DNA of 64,000 nt from Rhizobium sp. 9140 (GTDB lineage Bacteria > Pseudomonadota > Alphaproteobacteria > Rhizobiales > Rhizobiaceae), in NCBI RefSeq assembly GCF_900067135.1, contig NZ_FJUR01000001.1:1367501-1431500 (forward strand), written 5' to 3'. The number at the start of each line of letters is the position of its first letter. Position 1 is the first letter of the stretch. The notes beneath the pieces were generated by a model that saw only the letters and a program-made list of their open reading frames with translations, did not search any database and was not told the DNA's origin. Below are positions 47,564-57,172 of the stretch, piece by piece. Made by a program: the position numbers and the translations under genes.

Positions 47564-49056
47564 GCGACTTCTCCCGCATCCGACGACAGGAGACGCATAT
47601 ACGCCTTCGCCGATGTCGTCTCGACCGTCGCCCTCGGCAAATACGGGTAGATGGACAGGTCCAGTCTGGGCGGCCGGCGTTCCACCCGGCACAGGATCAG
47701 ATGCTTGACGGCGTCAAAGCCAATGGCGCCAAGCTGGATCGCCTGCTTCACCGCCGCATGCAGATCGGCGAGTTCGAAGCTCTCCAGCAGGCGGAGGACC
47801 TGCACGTACTCACGCCGGCCGTGTTTGGCCATGCGGCCTTCCATCAACCGGCGCAGCGTAGCGAACTCTTGCGGCAAGTCCCAGCCCTGGAGGGGCGCTG
47901 CCTGATCCAGCGAATTGATCTTCTGCTCGATCAGCGGCAGGTAATGGACAGGATCGAAGACGACGTCTTCCCGTTCCCAGCACCGAGGATGGCGGGCGAT
48001 GATCTCGCCACGGCCACCAATGACCACTTCGTTGACATAGCCGCGCACCCACACATCCTGATGGCCATAGGCGACCGGGACGGAATAGTCGTTGGTCTTG
48101 TAGCGCACCAGCGACTGCGCCGTCACCTTGGCACTTGCCTGGTCGCAGGCATCAAATGGCGAGGCTGGCAAGGCGCGCATGGCAGCCAGATCGCGCCGCA
48201 AGCGCTCGCCGATCGTCTCGCTCTCGCCGCGCAGCCTGTCGCGCTGGCGCTTCCGGCACTGCTCCTCCAGAAAGGTGTTGAACGCCTCCCATGTCGCAAA
48301 CTGCGGGATCGGTACCATGAAGTTGCGCCGGGCATAGCCGACGAGACCCTCGACGTTCCCCTTGTCGTTGCCCTTGCCGGGACGGCCATAGCGATCCCGG
48401 ATAAGGTAGTGGGACAGGAAGCCGCTGAACAACGTCGCGCGCTTGCGGGTGCCGTCAGGCAAAATCTTCGCCACCAGGCAACGGTCGTTGTCGTAGACGA
48501 TCGATTGCGGCACGGCGCCGAAGAAAGCGAACGCATGGACATGGCCATCGACCCAGGCCTCGGCCACTGCCGCCGGATAGGCCCGCACGTAGCAGCCGTC
48601 GCTGTGCGGAAGGTCGAGCACGAAGAAATGCGCCTTCTGCTCGACACCGCCGATGACCACCATCGCCTCACCGAAATCGGCCTGCGCATGGCCGGGCGGA
48701 TGCGACAGCGGCACGAACACTTCCTGGCGGCGCTGATCCCGCTCGCGCATGTAATCCTTGATGATCGTATAGCCGCCAGTGAACCCGCATTCGTCTCGAA
48801 GCCGGTCAAACACCCGCTTGGCCGTATGGCGCTGCTTGCGCGGCACTTGTCTGTCTTCGTCCAGCCAGTGATCGATCGTCGAGACAAACGCATCCAGCTT
48901 GGGCCGCCGGATCGGTGATTGTCGCTGATAGCCAGGTGGCGTCGAATAGGACAGCATCTTGGAAACGCTGTCGCGCGATATGTTGAAATGCTTTGCAGCC
49001 TGACGCCGGCTCATGCCTTCCGAGCAAGCCAGTCGAACCTTCAGATATAATTCCAC
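47560..49056 (-). CDS. istA: IS21 transposase IstA
   Basis: 498 residues from GTG 49056, preceded by GGGG about nine bases upstream. N-terminal helix-turn-helix (SEGMSRRQAAKHFNISRDSVSK) and DDE integrase core: HAQADFGEAMVVIGG, PQSIVYDND, GNDKGNVEGLVGYARRNF. It cuts and joins the IS ends. No frameshift or stop, so the element is probably mobile. Confidence 0.96.
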   Translation of the reverse strand: MELYLKVRLACSEGMSRRQAAKHFNISRDSVSKMLSYSTPPGYQRQSPIRRPKLDAFVSTIDHWLDEDRQVPRKQRHTAKRVFDRLRDECGFTGGYTIIKDYMRERDQRRQEVFVPLSHPPGHAQADFGEAMVVIGGVEQKAHFFVLDLPHSDGCYVRAYPAAVAEAWVDGHVHAFAFFGAVPQSIVYDNDRCLVAKILPDGTRKRATLFSGFLSHYLIRDRYGRPGKGNDKGNVEGLVGYARRNFMVPIPQFATWEAFNTFLEEQCRKRQRDRLRGESETIGERLRRDLAAMRALPASPFDACDQASAKVTAQSLVRYKTNDYSVPVAYGHQDVWVRGYVNEVVIGGRGEIIARHPRCWEREDVVFDPVHYLPLIEQKINSLDQAAPLQGWDLPQEFATLRRLMEGRMAKHGRREYVQVLRLLESFELADLHAAVKQAIQLGAIGFDAVKHLILCRVERRPPRLDLSIYPYLPRATVETTSAKAYMRLLSSDAGEVA

Positions 49057-49103
49057 GGTATAGATCCCCAGGCCCTCCTGCGCTCATTGCAGAAGAGAAA
49101 TAG

Positions 49104-49171
49104 GTGGCCGACTTTTACGCCGCCCGAAGCGGGACAATCCCGCCGCTACCGTGGTCTAATTTTGCACCGCC
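49104..49171. repeat. Right tandem terminal repeats of the IS21 element
   Basis: Inverted counterparts of the left repeats: 49104-49124 (20 of 21 identical to left inner) and 49151-49171 (15 of 21 to left outer), followed by GCTCTCA to 49178. Confidence 0.8.
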
Positions 49172-49175
49172 GCTC

Positions 49176-49478
49176 TCAGCCGTTGTCGCCGGCATCCCGG
49201 TCGGCCTGTTCGCGGCGCACGCGGCGGTCGTCGCTATAGCGGTCGCGCCGGTCGTCCCGCGCACGGTCGTCGCGGTCGTAACGGTTGTCGCGATCGTAGC
49301 GGGATCGGCGGTCGCGCTCTGTGTAAACGGGCACGCGGTAGGTGTCGGATCTCGATTCCCGGATGTAGACGCCGCTTGCCGAATAGCGAGGCCCGCTATC
49401 GTAGCGCGCACCATCATCGACGCAGCCGGCGAGGAGGGCGGTGGAAGAGAGAAGAAGAACCGATAGGACGGCACGCAT
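49176..49478 (-). CDS. Small Arg/Asp-rich lipoprotein (3' end truncated at IS junction)
   Basis: 100 residues. Lipoprotein signal with lipobox LLAGC (MRAVLSVLLLSSTALLAGC), then a hydrophilic mature part of which the last 45 residues are mainly Arg and Asp (YDRDNRYDRDDRARDDRRDR). Its last sense codon ends at 49179, and the stop TGA (49178-49176) is the terminal TG of the IS plus one base, so the present stop is probably created by the insertion. Function unknown; likely outer-membrane or periplasmic. Confidence 0.75.
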   Translation of the reverse strand: MRAVLSVLLLSSTALLAGCVDDGARYDSGPRYSASGVYIRESRSDTYRVPVYTERDRRSRYDRDNRYDRDDRARDDRRDRYSDDRRVRREQADRDAGDNG

Positions 49479-49926
49479 GGGGTCAACCTTTCAAGGGGGC
49501 AATCTGCAAAACGACAAGCGCCAAAATCACGATACACGTCGCCGCCCAGAGCACCAGAGAGACGTCGTCATGCTCTCTGCGCTCTCGAACATGAACGGCA
49601 ACCGAACATCGCCCTCTGCGGACGCGGCAGGATTGCCAAACCCTCCAGGCTGATGCATGGAGCGTCCGGACACGGATATGCATCAGCCCTTGTCAAGAAC
49701 AAGTCTGAAGGACAGGGGATGCAAATGTCGTAACGTCGGTTTCGGCGGAATGCGTCGCATTCCGCTGCAACCCGGCTGCTCGGCCTCTGCATCGGCTGGG
49801 GGATCATGCCGCGCGCCGGAACAATCAAGGCGGTCGCGTATCCCTGCATCCGTAAAAGCCATGCCCGAAAAAGCAGGCCCGGAAAAGCAGGCCGGAAAAG
49901 CAGACAGGGAACAGGAAACTACGTCC
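49479..49926. other. 448-bp region without a supported gene
   Basis: Upstream of the divergent lipoprotein and hydrolase-like genes. It contains an imperfectly understood palindrome GCGGAATGCG (49745-49754), one T, CGCATTCCGC (49756-49765). A short minus-strand frame (stop at 49483) encodes a hydrophobic stretch but lacks a convincing start. Confidence 0.5.
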
Positions 49927-51159
49927 ATGACAGATGGCGACGCATCTACCGTCCACAAGCGGATCGTCCTGCATTTTCCGGGCTTCGAGCCGCTGGATGC
50001 CCCCGCGCACCTCGTGCGTTTTGCACGAACGGCCGTGCAGAGCACGCAGGTCTGGGGCCTGTACTTCCATGTCGGTTCGCTCAAGGACAGTGCAGGCGTT
50101 CCCAGCTTCGACGTCACGGCTACGGGCCAAGGCCACCAGACGGAAAGCCGCATCCATATCTTCGACCATCATCGACTGGTCGCGCTTCTTGCGGGCAAGC
50201 CGCTCCACCGCCGTCTGATGGCCGGTTATGCGAGTGCCGGACGGGTGGTCCGACACGGCGGGCTGATCGGCTATTTCCGCCATGCCTGGCGCTTCGGCCT
50301 CTTCTTCATCTTCCCATTCCTGCTGGTCGCGCTCGCGTTTCTCGCCGCCCTCGGCGCGGCGCTCGCGCCCCTTCTCCTCGGGTTGCCTGTCTGGAACCTG
50401 CTCTGGAGCACGCCGGCCGCCGTTGCGCTCTTCCGGTTTGTGTGGATACCGCAGGCCGAACGCTTGCATACCCTGCACCTCTTTGCCGACTGGGAGCTTG
50501 CCGTCGCCATGGCGGCGCTCGATCGGCCGGAGATCAATCTCTGGCTGGAGACCGCCGTCGAGGCCGCGCGAGAGGTCCTCATCGCGGCCCGGGACACCGG
50601 CTGCGACGAGGTGCTCGTGACGTCCCACAGCATGGGCTCCACCATCGCCGCCCATGTCGTCGGCGCTCTCTTGGAGCGTGAGCCGGATTTGATGCAGGGC
50701 CGCCGCATCGTGTTCGTCACGCTGGGCGGGGCCATCCTGCAATGCGCTCTGCTGCGACCCGCCACCCGTCTGCGCGCCCGCGTCGGGCTTCTGGCGCGCG
50801 CGACCGGTATCAACTGGCTGGAAGTTCAGTGCCTGACGGACTCCATCCATTTCTATAAGGCACCCGTGGTGGCGCTGTGCGGCCATGAGGATGCACCGCC
50901 GGCCCGCATCGTGACGATCCGGCTGAAGCACATTCTTTCCGCGGAGCGCTACAAGCGCATCAAGCTCGATTTCCTGCGCGTGCACCGGCAATATGTGCTG
51001 GGTCCGGACCGGAAATCCTCGTTCGATTTCACCCTCATGACCGCAGGCCCCCTGCCGGCCTTCGACTTCGCCTCGTTCTCGCAAGCCGCAATGCCGCAGA
51101 TCCCGGTGATCGACCATCCCGTTTCCCAAGGCCCGGCGTTTCGCGGGCAGGCCGGATAG
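49927..51159 (+). CDS. Membrane alpha/beta-hydrolase-like protein
   Basis: 410 residues from ATG 49927 with CAGGAAA upstream; the frame is open to 49657 and an ATG at 49861 is a possible alternative. N-terminal soluble part, then two hydrophobic segments (about 120-142 and 145-170), then a domain with VTSHSMGSTIAAHVVGALL, a nucleophile-elbow-like S-H-S-M-G around a serine, and VFVTLGGAI. This suggests a lipase/esterase-type fold anchored in the inner membrane. The first elbow glycine is replaced by Ser. Substrate unknown. Confidence 0.7.
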   Translation: MTDGDASTVHKRIVLHFPGFEPLDAPAHLVRFARTAVQSTQVWGLYFHVGSLKDSAGVPSFDVTATGQGHQTESRIHIFDHHRLVALLAGKPLHRRLMAGYASAGRVVRHGGLIGYFRHAWRFGLFFIFPFLLVALAFLAALGAALAPLLLGLPVWNLLWSTPAAVALFRFVWIPQAERLHTLHLFADWELAVAMAALDRPEINLWLETAVEAAREVLIAARDTGCDEVLVTSHSMGSTIAAHVVGALLEREPDLMQGRRIVFVTLGGAILQCALLRPATRLRARVGLLARATGINWLEVQCLTDSIHFYKAPVVALCGHEDAPPARIVTIRLKHILSAERYKRIKLDFLRVHRQYVLGPDRKSSFDFTLMTAGPLPAFDFASFSQAAMPQIPVIDHPVSQGPAFRGQAG

Positions 51160-51258
51160 ACGTCGGCAATTTCCCTCTCGCGCGGCGCGGCCCGATATGG
51201 TTTATCCCGTGTCTGCCGGGTGCCGTGGAGACGGCCCCGACCACCAGAAGGATGCTCC

Positions 51259-52443
51259 ATGACCGCCCGCTTCGATGTCGCCATTCTCGGTCTCGGTGCC
51301 ATGGGCAGCGCGGCGGCAGCGCATCTTGCCGCGCGCGGCGTGTCGGTCATCGGGTTCGATGCGCATTTTTCCGCCCATGGCCTCGGCTCCTCCCATGGCG
51401 ACAGCCGCCTCATTCGCCTCGGCTATTTCGAGGATCCATCCTATGTGCCGCTGCTGCAACGCGCCTATGCCAACTGGCGGGCGATGGAGAGCCGTCTGCG
51501 CGAGGATATCCTCACCATCACAGGTGTTCTGCAGATCGGCCTGCCGGACAGCAAGATCGTCAGCGGCACGCGCAAGAGCAGCGAGATGCACGGGCTGGCC
51601 TCGGAGATGATCGACGCCAAGGCCCTGCGCTTGCGCTATCCCGCGTTCGCGATCGATGACGACGAGATCGCCGTGCTCGATCCGCAGGGCGGATATCTGC
51701 GCCCGGAAGCTGCCGTCATGGGCTATGTGAAGCTCGCCGCGACCGATGGCGCGGTGCTGCATTTCGGAGAAAAGGTCACCGCGATCCGCCCCGAGGCCGA
51801 TGGCATCTCGATCAAAACCGCCACGGGCCGCTATAGCGCCGGCAAGGTGATCGTCGCCACCGGGTCCTGGATCGCCGACCTCGTGCCGGAGCTTGCCGGC
51901 AAGGCCATGCCGATCAAGCAGGTGGTCGCGTGGTATCAGCCGACGGATGGCTTCATCGCCACGCCGCAGCGCATGCCGGCCTTCATCCGCGACGAGGGCG
52001 ATGAGGGTTCGTATTTCGGCTTTCCGGCCATCGGCGTCGATGGCATCAAGGTCGGGCGTCACGCGCACTTCATGGAGCCGATCGACCCGCATGCGCCCAA
52101 TCCGCCGGTCAACGCGCGCGATACGGATCTGCTCGACGCCTTCGTCCGCCACCGCCTGCCGATGGCGGCGGGTATGCGCGTGCGCGCGACGACCTGCCGC
52201 TATACCATGTTGCCGAGCGAGGATTTCCTGATCGACCTCCTGCCGTCCGACCCCCGCATCGTCGTGGCATCGCCCTGTTCCGGCCACGGCTTCAAGTTCA
52301 CGAGCGTCGTCGGCGAAATCCTCGCGGACCTCGCCCTCGACGGCGGCACGCGCCTGCCGATCGATGCTTTTTCGTTTGCCGCCATGGAGCGCTTCATCGC
52401 GGCGAAAGGCCCGAGCGCGGATCTCGAAAATCCGATTCTGTGA
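51259..52443 (+). CDS. solA: Monomeric sarcosine oxidase / N-methyl-L-tryptophan oxidase
   Basis: 394 residues from ATG 51259 with AGAAGGA upstream. FAD motif VAILGLGAMGSAAAAHLAARG at the N-terminus, GSSHGDSRLIRLGYFEDPSYV, and ASPCSGHGFKFTSVVGEIL near the C-terminus. Cys about 313 in TTCRYTMLPSED aligns with the cysteine that covalently holds FAD in this family. It oxidatively demethylates N-methyl amino acids to formaldehyde, peroxide and the free amino acid. Exact substrate unproven. Confidence 0.87.
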   Translation: MTARFDVAILGLGAMGSAAAAHLAARGVSVIGFDAHFSAHGLGSSHGDSRLIRLGYFEDPSYVPLLQRAYANWRAMESRLREDILTITGVLQIGLPDSKIVSGTRKSSEMHGLASEMIDAKALRLRYPAFAIDDDEIAVLDPQGGYLRPEAAVMGYVKLAATDGAVLHFGEKVTAIRPEADGISIKTATGRYSAGKVIVATGSWIADLVPELAGKAMPIKQVVAWYQPTDGFIATPQRMPAFIRDEGDEGSYFGFPAIGVDGIKVGRHAHFMEPIDPHAPNPPVNARDTDLLDAFVRHRLPMAAGMRVRATTCRYTMLPSEDFLIDLLPSDPRIVVASPCSGHGFKFTSVVGEILADLALDGGTRLPIDAFSFAAMERFIAAKGPSADLENPIL

Positions 52444-52488
52444 GCTTGGCGCCGAAAGCCGGAATGTTGCTGAGGTCGTAGACACGGC

Positions 52489-53043
52489 TTATGCCGGATC
52501 GATCCGGATCAGATAGACGGTCACGTCCTCGCCCGCTTCCAGCGTCACGTCGCCATCGATGAGCATCGCGTCGAGACGCCCGAGCCGCATCGAGCCCGCC
52601 TTGACATCGCCGAGGGCGAGCAGCATCAGCGTTCCCCCGTGCTTCTTTACCGCCGTCACACCATGGATCACCCGGCGCTCGACGGCATGGAGGAAAACCC
52701 TGCGGCGTGTCATCACGTTGAGATCGGTGATCGCGCCATCGACAAGCCGGGCTTCCGTCGCGGCATCGGCAGGAAACGCATAAGGCGCGTCCTGCGCCGT
52801 CAGCGTCACCGGCGCCCGACCTGATATTTCCAGTGTCATCCCATGACCTTCAAGGATCGACAGCGTTCGGTCTACGCCGGAAAAGACCGAGAACGGCCCA
52901 TCTGTCGCAACCGAAGCCATGCTGATCCGCCAGCCGAAATTCTCCATGGAAGCGTCTGGTGGAAAGACCGCAATCTCCACCGTCTCGCCGCTGCCATTCT
53001 TCCACGGCATGCGGCGGTGGTCGCTGTTGCGAAAGACTGTCAT
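52489..53043 (-). CDS. hutD: HutD family protein
   Basis: 184 residues from ATG 53043 (MTVFRNSDHRRMPWKNGSG). The N-terminal MPWKNGxGxT motif and the bicupin-like beta-rich sequence are typical of HutD/Ves proteins. In Pseudomonas HutD is thought to limit hut induction by binding a pathway metabolite. It is the last gene of the hutIHGUD run, 62 bases after hutU. Confidence 0.9.
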   Translation of the reverse strand: MTVFRNSDHRRMPWKNGSGETVEIAVFPPDASMENFGWRISMASVATDGPFSVFSGVDRTLSILEGHGMTLEISGRAPVTLTAQDAPYAFPADAATEARLVDGAITDLNVMTRRRVFLHAVERRVIHGVTAVKKHGGTLMLLALGDVKAGSMRLGRLDAMLIDGDVTLEAGEDVTVYLIRIDPA

Positions 53044-53105
53044 GAGGTGTCTCCGGGACCGAGCCGAGAACAGCGGCAGGCGCGTGCGCCTGCCGCTCAT
53101 TGGTG

Positions 53106-54779
53106 TCAGTTGCCGAGAATGCCCGGCAGGCGCAGGCCCTTGTCGCGGGCGCAATCGAGGGCGATGTCGTAGCCGGCATCCGCATGGCGCATGACGCCGG
53201 TGGCCGGGTCGTTCCACAGCACCCGCTCGATGCGCCGGTCGGCGTCCTCGGAGCCGTCGCAGCAGATGACGACGCCCGAATGCTGGGAGAAGCCCATGCC
53301 GACGCCGCCGCCATGATGCAGCGAGACCCAGGTCGCGCCCGAGGCGGTGTTGAGCAGCGCGTTCAGCAGCGGCCAGTCCGAGACGGCGTCGGAGCCGTCC
53401 TTCATGGCTTCGGTCTCGCGGTTCGGCGAGGCGACGGAGCCGCTGTCGAGATGGTCGCGGCCAATCACGATCGGTGCCGAAAGCTCGCCGGTGCGCACCA
53501 TCTCGTTGAAGGCGAGGCCGAGCCGGTGGCGATCGCCGAGGCCCACCCAGCAGATGCGCGCCGGCAAGCCCTGAAAGGCGATGCGCTCGCCGGCCATGTC
53601 CAGCCAGTTGTGCAGGTGCTTGTTGTCGGGCAGCAATTCCTTGACCTTCGCATCCGTCTTGCGGATGTCCTCCGGATCGCCGGAAAGGGCCGCCCAGCGA
53701 AACGGGCCGATGCCCCGGCAGAACAGCGGGCGGATGTAGGCCGGCACGAAGCCCGGGAAGTCGAAGGCGTTCTCCAGCCCCTCGTCCTTCGCCACCTGAC
53801 GGATATTGTTGCCGTAGTCGAAGGTGGGAATGCCAGCCTGCTGGAAGGCGAGCATGGCCTCAACATGGTCCCGCATCGAGGCGCGGGCGGCCTTTTCCAC
53901 GGCCTTCGGATCGCTTTCGCGCTTCTGGCGCCATTCGGCCATCGTCCAGCCCTTCGGCAGATAGCCGTTGATGGGATCGTGGGCGGAGGTCTGATCGGTG
54001 ACCATGTCGGGGCGGATGCCGCGACGGACCATTTCGGGGAGGATATCGGCCGCATTGCCGAGCAGGCCGACGGATTTCGCCTCGCCGGCAGCCGTCCAGC
54101 GTTCGATCATCTCCATCGCCTCGTCCAGCGTCTCGGCGCGCGCATCGACATAGCGGGTGCGGATGCGGAAATCGATGCTGTCGGGGTTGCACTCGACGGC
54201 CAGGCAGCAGGCACCGGCCATGACGGCGGCAAGCGGCTGCGCGCCGCCCATGCCGCCGAGCCCGCCGGTCAGCACCCAGCGGCCCGTAAGGTTCCCGTCG
54301 TAGTGCTGACGCCCGGCTTCCACGAAGGTCTCGTAGGTACCCTGCACGATGCCCTGGCTGCCGATGTAGATCCATGAGCCCGCGGTCATCTGGCCGTACA
54401 TGGCCAGCCCCTTTTTATCGAGCTCGTTGAAGTGATCCCACGTCGCCCAATGCGGAACGAGGTTGGAGTTGGCGATCAGCACGCGTGGCGCGTCCTTGTG
54501 CGTGCGGAAGATGCCGACCGGCTTGCCGGACTGCACCATCAGCGTCTCGTCTTCTTCCAGATCCCGCAACGAGGCGACGATCTTGTCGAAATCGGCCCAG
54601 GTGCGGGCCGCCCGGCCGATGCCGCCATAGACCACCAGCTCGTGCGGGTTCTCGGCGACCTCGGGGTCGAGATTGTTCATCAGCATGCGCAGCGGCGCTT
54701 CGGTCATCCAGGATTTCGCGGTCAGCTCGGTGCCGCGAGCGGCTCTGACGTCGCGGATATTGTGGCGCGGGTTGGTCAT
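53106..54779 (-). CDS. hutU: Urocanate hydratase
   Basis: 557 residues, full length. NAD-dependent addition of water to urocanate, giving imidazolonepropionate; second step of histidine breakdown. Landmarks: [34 protein letters not shown] and [19 protein letters not shown], followed by [16 protein letters not shown] near the C-terminus. It lies 12 bases after hutG. Confidence 0.98.
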   Translation of the reverse strand: MTNPRHNIRDVRAARGTELTAKSWMTEAPLRMLMNNLDPEVAENPHELVVYGGIGRAARTWADFDKIVASLRDLEEDETLMVQSGKPVGIFRTHKDAPRVLIANSNLVPHWATWDHFNELDKKGLAMYGQMTAGSWIYIGSQGIVQGTYETFVEAGRQHYDGNLTGRWVLTGGLGGMGGAQPLAAVMAGACCLAVECNPDSIDFRIRTRYVDARAETLDEAMEMIERWTAAGEAKSVGLLGNAADILPEMVRRGIRPDMVTDQTSAHDPINGYLPKGWTMAEWRQKRESDPKAVEKAARASMRDHVEAMLAFQQAGIPTFDYGNNIRQVAKDEGLENAFDFPGFVPAYIRPLFCRGIGPFRWAALSGDPEDIRKTDAKVKELLPDNKHLHNWLDMAGERIAFQGLPARICWVGLGDRHRLGLAFNEMVRTGELSAPIVIGRDHLDSGSVASPNRETEAMKDGSDAVSDWPLLNALLNTASGATWVSLHHGGGVGMGFSQHSGVVICCDGSEDADRRIERVLWNDPATGVMRHADAGYDIALDCARDKGLRLPGILGN

Positions 54780-54791
54780 CGGTTTCCCCTT

Positions 54792-55595
54792 CTATGCGTG
54801 TGAGAGCATGGGCGCGATCTTTGCGATGCGCTCCAGTATGTCCTTGAGGTGGCAGCGAAGCGGCTCGGCCTTTTCAGGATCAAAGGCAAAGGGCGGCGCT
54901 TCGGTGGCGAGATGCGTGGACTGCGCCAGCTCCATCTGGATGGCGTGCATGCCCTCATCCGGCCGGCCGTAATGCCGCGTGGTCCAGCCGCCCTTGAAGC
55001 GGCCGTTGAGCACGCTGTCATAGCCGGCGGCCTGTCTTGCGACCGTAACGGCGGCCGCCTCGATCTCGGGCGCGCAGGTCCGTCCACCGTCCGTGCCGAT
55101 GTTGAAGTCCGGCAACTTGCCTGGAAACAGAAAAGGGATGTGCGAGCGGATCGAATGGCAATCATACAGGATGGCCACGCCATGCAGCGCCTTCACCCGC
55201 GCGATCTCGGCGGCAAGGGCCGCATGATAGGGCTGGTGAAAAGCGTGCAGACGCGCCGCGATGTCCTCGGCCGTCGGCGCAGCACCTTGCTTCCAGATCG
55301 GCGCGCCGTCGAAATCGGTTTCCGGCACCAGTCCCGTCGTGTTCTGACCGGGATAGAGGCTTCCGCCGTCCGGATCGCGATTGGCGTCGATCACGTAACG
55401 GTGGAAGGTGGCGCGCACGGTGGTCACATCGGCTAGCAGCCCGTCATAAAGCGTATGGATGTGCCAGTCGGTGTCGGCGAGAACGCGGCCATTGTCGTTC
55501 AGCCGGGCCGCGATGTCGGCCGGGACGTCCGTTCCCGTGTGCGGGAAGGCGAGGATAACAGGGGAGGTACCCTGTGTGATCTCGAAAACGGGCAT
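54792..55595 (-). CDS. hutG: N-formylglutamate deformylase HutG
   Basis: 267 residues. Begins MPVFEITQGTSPVILAFPHTGT, with metal-binding motifs PHTG and YDCHSIRSHIPFLFPG, and GRPDEGMHAIQMELAQ at the C-terminus. It releases formate and glutamate from N-formylglutamate. Together with HutF it shows the five-step (deiminase) histidine pathway. One base separates it from hutH. Confidence 0.95.
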   Translation of the reverse strand: MPVFEITQGTSPVILAFPHTGTDVPADIAARLNDNGRVLADTDWHIHTLYDGLLADVTTVRATFHRYVIDANRDPDGGSLYPGQNTTGLVPETDFDGAPIWKQGAAPTAEDIAARLHAFHQPYHAALAAEIARVKALHGVAILYDCHSIRSHIPFLFPGKLPDFNIGTDGGRTCAPEIEAAAVTVARQAAGYDSVLNGRFKGGWTTRHYGRPDEGMHAIQMELAQSTHLATEAPPFAFDPEKAEPLRCHLKDILERIAKIAPMLSHA

Positions 55596-55596
55596 G

Positions 55597-57132
55597 TCAG
55601 ACCTCCAGAACCGGCAGGATGCCGTGGGAGACCGCGGCGTTCAACCGGCCGTCGGCGACGATATCGCGCGCGGCCTTGAGGTCTGTCGCCATGTAGCGGT
55701 CGGTTTCGAGCGTGGGAACGACGGTGCGGATCGTGGCGATGACGTTGGACAGCTCCGGGCTGGAGACCAGCGGTGCACGGAAATCGATGCCCTGCGCCGC
55801 CGTCAGCGCCTCGATGCCGATGATGGAGAAGAGGTTTTCGGTCATCTGTAAGAGCCGGCGCGCGCCATGGCAGGCCATGGACACATGGTCTTCCTGATTG
55901 GCGGAGGTCGGCGTCGAATCGACGGAGGCCGGATGCGACATCTGCTTGTTCTCGCTCATCAGCGCCGCCGACGTCACCTCGGCGATCATCAGCCCGGAGT
56001 TCAGCCCCGGCGTTTTCGCGAGGAAGGCGGGCAGGCCGTAGGAAAGGGCGGGATCGACCAGAAGCGCGATGCGCCGCTGGGCGATGGCCCCGATCTCGCA
56101 GACTGCGAGCGCGATCTGGTCGGCGGCGAACGCCACGGGCTCGGCATGGAAGTTGCCGCCCGACACGACGGAATTATCGGAAAGCACCAGCGGATTGTCG
56201 GTGACGGCGTTGGCTTCGATTTCCAGCGTGCGCGCGACGGAGCGCAACAGGTCGAGGCAGGCGCCGTCCACCTGCGGCTGGCAGCGGATGCAGTAGGGGT
56301 CCTGCACCCGCTCGTCGCCTTCGATATGGCTTTCGCGGATCACCGAGCCCGCAAGCAGGCCGCGCAGCGCCGCTGCCGCATCGATCTGGCCCCGATGGCC
56401 GCGCAGGGTGTGGATATCGGGATGGAACGGTGCCGAGGAGCCCATGGCTGCATCCGTCGAAAGCGCGCCGGTGACGAGCGCCGATTGCGCGGCGCGGTGA
56501 GCGCGGAAGAGGCCTGCGAGCGCGAGCGCTGTCGACACCTGCGTGCCGTTGATCAGCGCCAGCCCTTCCTTGGCCGCGAGAACCACGGGGGTAAGACCGG
56601 CCCGTTCCAGAGCTGTGCGCCCGTCGAGCCGTTCGCCCTCGAAGAAGGCCTCGCCTTCGCCCATCATCACGGCGGCCATATGGGCGAGCGGCGCGAGGTC
56701 GCCGGATGCGCCGACGGAGCCTTTTTCGGGAATGACGGGAATGACGCCCGTCTCCAGCATGGCCTCGATCAGCCGCACCAGCGCCAGCCGCACGCCGGAG
56801 GCGCCGCGGCCGAGCGAAACGAGCTTCAGCGCCATGATCAGCCGGACGATGTTCTCGGCCAGCGGTTCGCCGACGCCGCAGCAATGCGACAGGATGAGGT
56901 TGCGCTGAAGCGTCGCGACATCGGCAGCGTCGATGCGGATGCTGGCCAGTTTTCCGAAGCCGGTATTGATGCCGTAGACCGGGGCATTGCCACCGGCGAT
57001 CTCGGCGATGCGCGCCGCCGCCTTTTCGATGCCGGCATCGAAGGAAGGATCCAGCCGGGCGGGCTCGCCGGTCCAGTAAAGCGCTTCAAGCGTGGAAAGG
57101 GGCACGGAGCCCGGCTGTAGAACAAGCGTCAT
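55597..57132 (-). CDS. hutH: Histidine ammonia-lyase
   Basis: 511 residues, full length. The Ala-Ser-Gly triad that forms the MIO cofactor is in [20 protein letters not shown], and [11 protein letters not shown] is the N-terminal family motif. It deaminates histidine to urocanate, the first step of the pathway. In operon between hutI (40 bases upstream) and hutG. Confidence 0.98.
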   Translation of the reverse strand: MTLVLQPGSVPLSTLEALYWTGEPARLDPSFDAGIEKAAARIAEIAGGNAPVYGINTGFGKLASIRIDAADVATLQRNLILSHCCGVGEPLAENIVRLIMALKLVSLGRGASGVRLALVRLIEAMLETGVIPVIPEKGSVGASGDLAPLAHMAAVMMGEGEAFFEGERLDGRTALERAGLTPVVLAAKEGLALINGTQVSTALALAGLFRAHRAAQSALVTGALSTDAAMGSSAPFHPDIHTLRGHRGQIDAAAALRGLLAGSVIRESHIEGDERVQDPYCIRCQPQVDGACLDLLRSVARTLEIEANAVTDNPLVLSDNSVVSGGNFHAEPVAFAADQIALAVCEIGAIAQRRIALLVDPALSYGLPAFLAKTPGLNSGLMIAEVTSAALMSENKQMSHPASVDSTPTSANQEDHVSMACHGARRLLQMTENLFSIIGIEALTAAQGIDFRAPLVSSPELSNVIATIRTVVPTLETDRYMATDLKAARDIVADGRLNAAVSHGILPVLEV

Positions 57133-57172
57133 GGCGAGGTCCTAAAAGTCCGGCGGGGCAGAGCCCGCGCCA

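Larger units (their letters stand above)
46673..49178. mobile_element. IS21-family insertion sequence, complete, about 2.5 kb
   Basis: It contains istA (DDE transposase) and istB (ATPase helper) overlapping by ATGA, the IS21 signature. Both ends carry two related 21-bp repeats: left 46680-46700 and 46703-46723; right, inverted, 49104-49124 and 49151-49171. The inner pair match at 20 of 21 positions, the outer pair at 15. On each side TG plus five bases precede the outer repeat, giving TG...CA ends at 46673 and 49178 (2506 bp). No target duplication is visible at these ends. An alternative with inner ends (46695-49136, flanked by ATCC) is less well supported. Confidence 0.88.

Noticed and set aside
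46691..49140. ATCC direct repeat (46691-46694 and 49137-49140) as the IS target duplication
   Set aside because: It flanks only the inner terminal repeats. A second related repeat lies outside on both sides with matching TG spacers, so a 4-base match is more likely chance.
49483..49683. Small minus-strand membrane peptide
   Set aside because: It has a hydrophobic stretch, but no good start codon or ribosome site.
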